From positions 8,438,501-8,502,500 of the forward strand of contig NZ_AP023356.1 in assembly GCF_018324205.1 (NCBI RefSeq): a stretch of 64,000 bases of DNA, in the 5' to 3' direction. A model generated the notes under the pieces. That model had not been told where the DNA came from, ran no database searches, and worked only from the letters and a program-made list of their open reading frames with translations. The position numbers and the translations under genes were made by a program. Source of the DNA: Actinoplanes ianthinogenes (GTDB lineage Bacteria > Actinomycetota > Actinomycetes > Mycobacteriales > Micromonosporaceae). Each line of letters starts with the position of its first letter. Within the stretch, counting starts at the first letter, position 1. Below, piece by piece: positions 18,686-25,406 of this stretch.

Positions 18686-18709
18686 ATAGAAACTATATGG
18701 TTTATAGGA
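18683..18709 (-). promoter_or_regulatory. A/T-rich palindromes overlapping the sulfatase start codon
   Basis: CATATAG-AAA-CTATATG is a perfect 7-bp inverted repeat that includes the start codon. It overlaps a second one, CTATA-AACCA-TATAG, just upstream (minus-strand reading). In DNA this GC-rich such a run is conspicuous, and it could be an operator for a repressor or an unusual leaderless promoter/start region. Confidence 0.5.
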
Positions 18710-18712
18710 ATG

Positions 18713-19417
18713 CTAGGGACAGCCCGGCTCGGCGGGGAGCAGGGGACGGCCCACCACGGCGTAGACCTTGCCGCCGCTGCTCCAGCGGGACTCCTCCTGG
18801 GGCGTCCCCGCGAACGGCACTGCCGTCGTGGTCACCGTGCAGAGCCCCGCCTCCGTGCGAGTTCCCCGCTCCAGCGGCTCCAGCGGCCACGGCCGCACGG
18901 TCCCCTCGGACCCGACGCCGCCGGTCGCCAGCACCGCCACCGCCACCGGCCGGTACGCGATCGCGTCGGCGGGCGTCTCCGGCAGCGTGCGGACGAACTC
19001 GCTGACGTCGTCGCCGTCGTCCGGCGCGACGACCCGGGTCGTCCGCACTCCGCCGGCTGTGCTCAGCGTGATGGTCAGCAGCGACGAGTCGGTCTCCGCC
19101 CGATTGTCGATCTCGCCGCCCCGATCGAGGCCGGCGCTGTACGCCCGGTCCACCAGATCCCGGTACGCCCCCGGGGACAACCGGTACTCCCGGGCGGACC
19201 GCAGGGCGTCGTCCCCGCCGGCCGGGACGATCACCCGTCCGCCTCCGTAGAGCGAGAACCGCGGCACCTGCCCCCGCTCCCAGGGCCGGGGGCTGCTCGG
19301 CGACACGGTCACCTGGAGCACCAGCGTGGCCGGGCCGGCCGGAAGGGACTCCGGACCGGCCCGGCCGCACGAGGCGGTTCCGGCGAGCACCACGGCGAGG
19401 AGCGCAGTCATCCGCAT
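18713..19417 (-). CDS. Putative lipoprotein of unknown function
   Basis: This 234-residue protein has a short hydrophobic N-terminus ending in GTASC (Cys17), a weak lipobox, which suggests membrane anchoring outside the cell. The remainder is soluble and mixed alpha/beta with no recognised domain. Blocks such as RFSLYGGGRVIV and YRLSPGAYRDLVDRAYSAGL resemble actinobacterial lipoproteins of unknown role. It lies 44 bp after the metalloprotease and 27 bp before the sulfatase and may be transcribed with the former. Confidence 0.7.
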   Translation of the reverse strand: MRMTALLAVVLAGTASCGRAGPESLPAGPATLVLQVTVSPSSPRPWERGQVPRFSLYGGGRVIVPAGGDDALRSAREYRLSPGAYRDLVDRAYSAGLDRGGEIDNRAETDSSLLTITLSTAGGVRTTRVVAPDDGDDVSEFVRTLPETPADAIAYRPVAVAVLATGGVGSEGTVRPWPLEPLERGTRTEAGLCTVTTTAVPFAGTPQEESRWSSGGKVYAVVGRPLLPAEPGCP

Positions 19418-19461
19418 GCTGACTCCGACGACCCCGGGTGGCCGGCGGTTCCGCGCCGGAC

Positions 19462-21792
19462 TCAGGACAGGGTCAGGGTGTACGTCCCCGACCCGGCCCG
19501 GTTCACCACGACGACGCCGTAGCAGCCTTCGCGCTGGTCGAACGTGATCGCCTCCGGTTGCCCGGGGCCGTGGCCGACGGACTCGGCGGCGGCCTGCGAC
19601 CGGCCGATCGTCCAGCTCGCCGCGTTCGCCGCGTCCGAGCTGAGCAGGAACAGCTCGGCGTCCTGACTCGCGTCCGAGGGCGTCACCGTGACGGTGGTGG
19701 TCGCGGCGGCGCTGGGGCAGTAGTCCCAGACCGCCACGACGTCGTCCGCCCCGTTCATCGCCTGGGTGGCGCCGTTGAGCAGCAACCGGTGCCCGGCGGC
19801 CAGCTGGATGCGGTAGTCGCCGGTGCCGGTCGAGCTCGACGGCCGGCGCACCACCGGGTAGTAGTCGCCGAGCGGGCGCTTGCCGCTGTCCACCGCGACG
19901 AAGTCGACCGTGTCGCCCGGCAGCACGCTGGTGGCGAGCTGCTGCGACAGCGCCGCGTCGTCGTAGAGCGCGAGGTCGTAGTCGACGTTCGCGGGCGGCC
20001 GCAGCGCCACCACCGACCAGTACGCGTACGTCGTCTCGTACCGATAATTGTTCGGGGTCTCCGGGGTGGGCCGGGTCAGCGTCACCCCGTCGCTCAGCCC
20101 GAACCGGAATCCGTAGTCGATCCCGTTCTGGAACAGCGCCCCGGCCGGCCCGTCGCCGACGTTGTGCCCCTCGAGCCCGCGGTTCGTCCAGAACTCCCGG
20201 AACGTGGCCGACCGCCGGTCGAGCATGGTGTCCCAGAGGGCGTCCTTGCCGCTCTCCTGCCAGTTGTCCCAGCCCTCACTGCCCGGGTCGATCAGGTCCC
20301 AGAGCGATCCGGTGACCCGGCCCTCGGTCGCGTCCCCGGGGTCGAAGGACGAGGTGTCCTCGACGCGCCAGCCCCGATAGTAGTCGTCGTTGTAGATCGC
20401 CATCGGGTACCAGTTCGCGAAGCCCTCGGTCCAGGCGCAGCCCGGCGAGCTCGTGGTGTCCATGGCATGCGGGCTGCAGTTGTCGGACGGCGGCCAGTTG
20501 TCCTCGTACAGGTCGCCCATCACCGCGTGGCCGTATTCGTGCACCGCGTCGGAGCGGTCGTCCGGCGTGGCCGGCTCCAGGTACACGGTCCGGTTCGAGT
20601 GGCGGTAGACGCTGACGTCGTCGCTGTCGTCGTCCGGGTAGACGATCTCCATCCGGCGGCAGTCGCCGGTGTCGCGGGCGTCCCAGCACTCGCCGGGCGT
20701 CCACTCCTTGGCGTCGTTCGCCATGTCGAAGGAGTGCAGCACCCGGTGCAGGGTCTGGTCGGCCGGGGCGAGCCGGCCGTAGTCGACGGTCCGGCCGTTC
20801 GCCAGGTTGTCCTTGCGGGCGGAGTTGAAGTCGTAGACGTCGCGCGAGCCCAGGAAGCCCTCGTCACTGACCCGCCACAGGCCGTTCTCGGCGACCATCT
20901 TGACATAGACGTCCTGCCCGCCGGACACGTCGGTGCCGTTGTCGAAGCAGAGCCGGTAGCTCCCGCTGTCGTCGGTGAGCGCCGAGTCCAGCAGGTCGTC
21001 GGCGCCGATCGAGTCGTAGTCCCACGCCTGCACCTGGATGTTCGGCGACGGGTGCCCGGTGCCGGCCGGCGCCTCGTAACCGACGGTGCCGGTGACACAG
21101 GTGATCGCCTGGATCGACGCGCCGCCGGCCGGCGGGTCGTCGCTGTGCGGCTCGGCCAGCCCGTCCTCGGACACGGGCCGGAACTTCTGGGACGTGGACG
21201 GCACGAGCGGCATCGTGTCGGGCAGCGCCTGCAGCGCGTCCGAGTTGCGCGAGGCGTCCAGGCCCAGGTAGGAGTCGGCGGCGGTGGCCCCGACGCTGAG
21301 CAGCAGCATGTTCGCGTCGTCGTCCAGCGGCGACGCGGCCGGACCGGTCACCCGGGCGCGCACCGAGGTGGACGCGGCCGCGACGCCGCGCACCTTCGCC
21401 TTGTAGCGCAGCGTCTTCCCGGCCTTGACGTCCACGACCCGCGAGGCGCGCTGGACGCCGTCACCGTCCTCGGGCAGCAGCGGGCCGAGATCGGTCAGCT
21501 TCCAGCCGGCCGGCCTGCTCTGCCAGTCCAGCGCGGCGGGCAGGTCGGCCTCGATCCGCGCGTGGTCGATGTCGGTCAGCGCCCTCACCTCGATGGTGAG
21601 TTGCGCCGTCGCCCCGACGGCCGGAGCCCGGTCCAGTGAGGCGACCACCTGGACGCAGGACGACCAGTCCGGCGGCACCTCGCACTCGGGCTCGGTCCCG
21701 GCGCCGGCCGGCGCCGCATACGCGACGCTTCCGGTACCCAGCACGAGCGCCGCGGACAGGCCGGCGACGGCGATTCCTCTGCGTTTACGCAC
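19462..21792 (-). CDS. Secreted zinc metalloprotease-like protein (HEYGH)
   Basis: This 776-residue exported protein has a signal peptide (about residues 1-27, VRKRRGIAVAG...SVAYA), a DUF11/CARDB-like beta domain (about 50-150), a segment resembling a transthyretin-like fold (TGTVGYEAP to SYRLCFDN), and a peptidase-like region with H418-E-Y-G-H422. About 36 residues later Glu in WTEGFANWYP could be the third zinc ligand (gluzincin pattern). The C-terminal 180 residues look like a beta-sandwich appendage of secreted proteases. GTG 21792 is preferred, with GAGGGAG upstream. The exact peptidase family is not clear to me. Confidence 0.8.
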   Translation of the reverse strand: MRKRRGIAVAGLSAALVLGTGSVAYAAPAGAGTEPECEVPPDWSSCVQVVASLDRAPAVGATAQLTIEVRALTDIDHARIEADLPAALDWQSRPAGWKLTDLGPLLPEDGDGVQRASRVVDVKAGKTLRYKAKVRGVAAASTSVRARVTGPAASPLDDDANMLLLSVGATAADSYLGLDASRNSDALQALPDTMPLVPSTSQKFRPVSEDGLAEPHSDDPPAGGASIQAITCVTGTVGYEAPAGTGHPSPNIQVQAWDYDSIGADDLLDSALTDDSGSYRLCFDNGTDVSGGQDVYVKMVAENGLWRVSDEGFLGSRDVYDFNSARKDNLANGRTVDYGRLAPADQTLHRVLHSFDMANDAKEWTPGECWDARDTGDCRRMEIVYPDDDSDDVSVYRHSNRTVYLEPATPDDRSDAVHEYGHAVMGDLYEDNWPPSDNCSPHAMDTTSSPGCAWTEGFANWYPMAIYNDDYYRGWRVEDTSSFDPGDATEGRVTGSLWDLIDPGSEGWDNWQESGKDALWDTMLDRRSATFREFWTNRGLEGHNVGDGPAGALFQNGIDYGFRFGLSDGVTLTRPTPETPNNYRYETTYAYWSVVALRPPANVDYDLALYDDAALSQQLATSVLPGDTVDFVAVDSGKRPLGDYYPVVRRPSSSTGTGDYRIQLAAGHRLLLNGATQAMNGADDVVAVWDYCPSAAATTTVTVTPSDASQDAELFLLSSDAANAASWTIGRSQAAAESVGHGPGQPEAITFDQREGCYGVVVVNRAGSGTYTLTLS

Positions 21793-22035
21793 CTGTGTTC
21801 TCCCTCGTTCGTCCACGGACCACGAGGGAGAACACATCGCATCACACCGATCTGGACGCCCCCGCGATCCAGCCACAACTCGGCACAAGGTAGCGATGAA
21901 TATCTATGCATGGCAAGGCCAACTCATAGATCTACAGCGATATAAAAGATCAAAAACGGAAGACCCGATTTCGGTACGACGGGGAGCACCGTGATCTCGC
22001 CGCCCCGGTCTGCGGTACCGGGACGACGAGAGAGG
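21793..22035. promoter_or_regulatory. Metalloprotease promoter region with A/T-rich dyad
   Basis: This 243-bp gap is unusually A/T-rich around 21895-21960. It holds a 7-bp inverted repeat ATCTATG (21902-21908) / CATAGAT (21925-21931), the palindrome TAGATCTA next to it, and a TTTCGGTAC motif at 21969. It must contain the promoter of the leftward metalloprotease gene; the dyad is about 110 bp upstream of that start. Confidence 0.5.
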
Positions 22036-22833
22036 TCACGGCCGGGCGTGGGCGAGAGCCCACTCCAGGGCCTTGTCGGCGACCTGTTCCCAGCCCGGTT
22101 CGGCGCAGGTCCAGTGCGAGCGGCCGGGGAACTCGTGGTACTCGGTGACCGTGCCGGGCGCCTTGTAGTGGTGCGCGTTCGACTTGTTCACCGACGGGGG
22201 CATGATGTGGTCGGCGCCGCCGGCGATGAACAGCAGCGGGGCCCGGCCGGCGTTGTGGTAATCGACCCAGGTCTCCTGCCTGCCCGGCTTGAAGTTGGCG
22301 ATCAGGCCGTAGGCCCAGACCCAGTTGCCCGGAGCCGGGATGGCGTACCGCTCGTACGCGGCGAGGGCATCGGAATCGGACAGCGTGTTGGTGAACGCGT
22401 AGTGGAACTGCTCCGGGGTGAATCCCGCCGCCCGGTGCCGCTTCGCCGGGTTGTCGAGGATCGGGAACAGCGACTTGATCTGTGAGGGCGGGGTGACCCG
22501 GATGCCCTCGGTCGGCGCCGAGTCGATCACCACACCGGCCGCGCCGTGCCCCCGGTCCAGCAGCAGCTGGGTGAGGGTGCCGCCGAACGAGTGTCCGATG
22601 ATGATCGGCTTCTCGGGCAGCGACGTGATGACCTTCTCCAGGTGGGCGATCGTCTCCGGTACGGTGACCGTGGCGATCGGGGTCGGGTCCGCCCGCAGGG
22701 CCTCCACCTCGACCTCGAAGCCCGGGTAGGCCGGGGTCAGCACGGTGTGCCCCCGCGCCTCGTAGTACGGAACCCACTGCTCCCAGCTGCGCGGGGTCAC
22801 CCAGAGGCCGTGTACCAGGACGATCGTGCTCAT
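22036..22833 (-). CDS. Alpha/beta hydrolase (third gene of hydrolase operon)
   Basis: This 265-residue alpha/beta-fold hydrolase resembles small esterases: oxyanion region VLVHGLWVTPRSW, nucleophile elbow GHSFGG (Ser about residue 100), a catalytic acid probably in GGADHIMPP, and His in RSHWTCAEPGW. There is no signal peptide. Its ATG overlaps the stop of the preceding hydrolase (ATGA, 22830-22833), so it is translationally coupled. Substrate unknown. Confidence 0.88.
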   Translation of the reverse strand: MSTIVLVHGLWVTPRSWEQWVPYYEARGHTVLTPAYPGFEVEVEALRADPTPIATVTVPETIAHLEKVITSLPEKPIIIGHSFGGTLTQLLLDRGHGAAGVVIDSAPTEGIRVTPPSQIKSLFPILDNPAKRHRAAGFTPEQFHYAFTNTLSDSDALAAYERYAIPAPGNWVWAYGLIANFKPGRQETWVDYHNAGRAPLLFIAGGADHIMPPSVNKSNAHHYKAPGTVTEYHEFPGRSHWTCAEPGWEQVADKALEWALAHARP

Positions 22834-23669
22834 GCGGTCTCCTCGAACGACGAGAGAAAGGCCAGCAGGTCGTCGCCGAGCTGCTGCTTGTGGGTGTCGG
22901 TGATGCCGTGCGGCGCACCCGGGTAGACGATCAGCCGCGCGCCCTTGACCAGCGCGGACGACGCCATCCCGCCGACCTCGAAGGGGACGACCTGGTCGTC
23001 GTCGCCGTGGATGACCAGGGTGGGTATGTCGAACTTGGCGAGGTCGCCGCGGAAGTCGGTGGCCGAGAACGCGGCGATCGACTCGTAGGCGTTGCGGTGC
23101 CCGGCGGCCATCGATTGCCGCCAGAACGCGTCCCGGATGCCCTGGCTGACCGTCGCGCCGGGCCGGTTGTTGCCGAAGAACGGCCCGTCCGCGAGGTCCT
23201 TGTAGAGCTGCGAGCGGTCGCCGAGCGAACCGGCCCGCAGTCCGTCGAAGACCTCGATCGGCACGCCACCCGGGTTGTCCGCCCGCTGGAGCATCAGCGG
23301 CGGGACGGCGGAGACCAGGACGGCCTGGGCGGCGCGGGCGGTGCCGTGCCGGCCGATGTAGCGGGTGATCTCGCCGCCGCCGGTGGAGAAGCCGACCAGG
23401 GTGACGTCGTGCAGGTCGAGGTGATCGAGCAGGGCGGCGAGGTCGTCGGCGTAGGTGTCCATCTCGTTGCCGTGCCAGGTCTGGGTGGACCTGCCGTGCC
23501 CGCGCCGGTCGTGAGCGATGACCCGGTAGCCGTTGTTCGCGAGGAACAGCTGCTGGGCTTCCCAGCTGTCGGAGTTCAGCGGCCAGCCGTGGCTGAGCAC
23601 GACTGGGCGTCCGCTGCCCCAGTCCTTGTAGAAGATCCGGGTACCGTCGGCGGTGGTCACGAAGCTCAT
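22830..23669 (-). CDS. Alpha/beta hydrolase, non-haem chloroperoxidase/perhydrolase type
   Basis: This 279-residue protein closely follows the cofactor-free haloperoxidase/esterase pattern: FVTTADGTRIFYKDWG, VVLSHGWPLNSDSW, DRRGHGRS, nucleophile GFSTGG (Ser about 97), acid in HGDDDQVVP and His in GAPHGITDTH. Such enzymes hydrolyse esters and can form peracids. ATGA overlaps link it to both neighbours (23666-23669 upstream, 22830-22833 downstream). Confidence 0.9.
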   Translation of the reverse strand: MSFVTTADGTRIFYKDWGSGRPVVLSHGWPLNSDSWEAQQLFLANNGYRVIAHDRRGHGRSTQTWHGNEMDTYADDLAALLDHLDLHDVTLVGFSTGGGEITRYIGRHGTARAAQAVLVSAVPPLMLQRADNPGGVPIEVFDGLRAGSLGDRSQLYKDLADGPFFGNNRPGATVSQGIRDAFWRQSMAAGHRNAYESIAAFSATDFRGDLAKFDIPTLVIHGDDDQVVPFEVGGMASSALVKGARLIVYPGAPHGITDTHKQQLGDDLLAFLSSFEETA

Positions 23670-24457
23670 CGGGCGGCCTTTCGGATCAGGTCGGCGGTGG
23701 CGCGCGGCTGCGAGATCATGGCGACGTGCGAGGCCCGTACCTCCACGCTGTGGCCGTTGGCGCGAGCGGCCATGAAGCGTTGCGCGGCGGCCGGGATGAG
23801 CTGGTCGTCGCGGGCGATCAGGAAGTACGACGGGATCGACGCCCAGGCCGGCGCGCCGGACGGGGTGCCGAGCGTGGACAGGTCGCCGGGGCGCTGGGTG
23901 GCGGCCATCAGATCGGTGGCCGAGCGGGGCAGGTCGCCGGCGAACACCTCGCGGAACACCTCCGGCTTGACGTAACCGTCGACGCCGCCCGGGTGCGGCC
24001 GGAAGTCCAGCGCCGCCTCGCCGAGCTTGCTGCCCGGGTACTTCAGTTGCAGGCCCTGCACGGTGTCGCCGGCGTCCGGGGCGAACGCGGCGACGTACAC
24101 CAAAGCCGTGATGTTCGGGTTTCCGGTTGCCGCGTTGGTGATCACGAAGCCGCCGTAGGAGTGGCCGACCAGCACGATCGGGCCGGGCACGGTGGCCAGG
24201 AACGACGCGATGTAGTCGGTGTCGCCGGGAACGCCGCGCAGCGGGTTGGCCGGGGCGAGCACGCGGTAGCCGTCGTGCTGCAGCAGACGGGCGACGTCGG
24301 TCCAGCCGGACGCGTCGGCGAAGGCGCCGTGCACCAGCACGACGGTCGGTTTCGGTTGCGGTTTCGATCCCGGGGCGGCCGCGGCCGGCGACCCGATGAG
24401 GGCTCCGGTGGCGAGCGCCGCGGAGCCGGCGATCAGGGTACGGCGAGTGGTAGACAT
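23666..24457 (-). CDS. Secreted alpha/beta hydrolase with Tat-type signal
   Basis: This 263-residue alpha/beta hydrolase has an N-terminal twin-arginine signal (TTRRTLIAGSAALATG, cleavage near AAAAPG). The core has VVLVHGAFADASGW, nucleophile GHSYGG, acid region ARDDQLIP and His in RASHVAMIS, like salicylate-esterase-type hydrolases. It is the first gene of a three-hydrolase operon, with ATGA coupling to the next. About 33 bp upstream of ATG 24457 is a motif also found upstream of the neighbouring metallo-hydrolase gene. Confidence 0.88.
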   Translation of the reverse strand: MSTTRRTLIAGSAALATGALIGSPAAAAPGSKPQPKPTVVLVHGAFADASGWTDVARLLQHDGYRVLAPANPLRGVPGDTDYIASFLATVPGPIVLVGHSYGGFVITNAATGNPNITALVYVAAFAPDAGDTVQGLQLKYPGSKLGEAALDFRPHPGGVDGYVKPEVFREVFAGDLPRSATDLMAATQRPGDLSTLGTPSGAPAWASIPSYFLIARDDQLIPAAAQRFMAARANGHSVEVRASHVAMISQPRATADLIRKAAR

Positions 24458-24489
24458 GCCATCACGGTGCTGGTCACGCTCCCCGCCAC

Positions 24490-24507
24490 GCATCAGTAAC
24501 CTGACGG
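24490..24507 (-). promoter_or_regulatory. Shared upstream motif, copy 1 (hydrolase operon)
   Basis: Plus-strand GCATCAGTAACCTGACGG matches the copy at 25295 (15 of 16 bases) and lies 33 bp upstream of the hydrolase start codon. It overlaps the stop codon of the upstream MBL-fold gene. The same sequence at the same distance from two starts points to an operator or promoter element. Confidence 0.6.
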
Positions 24508-25263
24508 TTTCCGGGGCAGCCAGTGCAGCCGCTCGCCCAGCCCGTCCGGCGCCGCGGCGAACGCCCGCTCCACCACGTCCCGGCCCTGGCTGAAATGCGA
24601 CCAGCCCTCGTAGTGCACCGGGACGATCGTGCGCGGCTGGACCAGGCGGCACAGCTCGACCGCGTCGGCGGCGGTGAGGCTGTAGTGCAGGCCGCCGGTG
24701 ATCGGGAACTTCACCGCGCCCAGGTGCAGCACCACGGTGTCGACGGTCATCCGGCGTGGCACCTCGCGCACGCCGTCGAACAGCACGGTGTCGCCGGTGA
24801 TCCACAGGACGCCGTGCTCCTGACCCGCCCAGCCGAGGGCGAAGCCGATCACCGGGCCGACGATCGGCCCGCTCAGCGGGGGTCCGTGCCGGCAGGGCGT
24901 GGCGGTGATCGTGATATCCGATTTATCGGGGTCGCTGAGCGTGAAGGTCTCCCAATTGCGCAGGCCGTGCCCGCCCACCCGGCGCGCCCCGGCCATCGTC
25001 GTGACAACGGTTCCGCCGAGCAGCGATCGGCCCCGATCGTCCAGGTTGTCCGCGTGGTGATCGTGGCTGAGCAGCACCGCGTCCACCGGCCCGACCTCCT
25101 CGGGAGCCAGCGCCGGCCCGGTCTGCTTGCGGGACCTGGTGCCCCAGCCGAACGAGTACGTGCGGCCGGGCGGGTCGAAGGTCGGGTCGGTCAGGATCCG
25201 CCACTCGCCGATCTCGATGAGCGTGGTCGGCCCGCCGATATGCGTAATCCGTACGTCTTTCAT
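24493..25263 (-). CDS. MBL-fold metal-dependent hydrolase (UlaG/RomA-like)
   Basis: This 256-residue metallo-beta-lactamase-fold protein has the metal-binding motif SHDHHADNLD (the HxHxDH variant), an HxxP-type loop in TPCRHGPP, WITGDTVLFDG and a late VPVHYEGWSHF. UlaG/RomA-like proteins hydrolyse lactones or phosphodiesters; the substrate here is unknown. ATG 25263 is chosen; the longer frame upstream runs through the promoter. It lies directly upstream of the three-hydrolase operon and shares its upstream motif. Confidence 0.85.
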   Translation of the reverse strand: MKDVRITHIGGPTTLIEIGEWRILTDPTFDPPGRTYSFGWGTRSRKQTGPALAPEEVGPVDAVLLSHDHHADNLDDRGRSLLGGTVVTTMAGARRVGGHGLRNWETFTLSDPDKSDITITATPCRHGPPLSGPIVGPVIGFALGWAGQEHGVLWITGDTVLFDGVREVPRRMTVDTVVLHLGAVKFPITGGLHYSLTAADAVELCRLVQPRTIVPVHYEGWSHFSQGRDVVERAFAAAPDGLGERLHWLPRKPSGY

Positions 25264-25294
25264 GCCCCGACCATGCGCGGCGGGGCCGGTGTGC

Positions 25295-25313
25295 GCATCA
25301 GTAACTTGACTGG
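25295..25313 (-). promoter_or_regulatory. Shared upstream motif, copy 2 (MBL-fold gene)
   Basis: Plus-strand GCATCAGTAACTTGACTGG, 32 bp upstream of ATG 25263, is almost identical to the copy before the hydrolase operon. Read on the minus strand it contains CAGT-N6-ACTG. It lies between the MBL gene and the divergent GH127 gene and could influence both. Confidence 0.6.
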
Positions 25314-25321
25314 CTCTTTTG

Positions 25322-25350
25322 TTTACAGAGACACATTTACGTTTTACGAT
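25322..25350 (+). promoter_or_regulatory. Candidate promoter of the GH127 gene
   Basis: TTTACA (25322-25327), a 17-bp spacer, then TACGAT (25345-25350), fits a housekeeping -35/-10 pair. A start of transcription near 25357 would give a leader of about 50 nt that contains AGGAGG. Confidence 0.5.
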
Positions 25351-25406
25351 CCGGTAACGCAAGTGAACGCACATAATCGCGCACAAGCGCACGCAGGAGG
25401 CTCACG

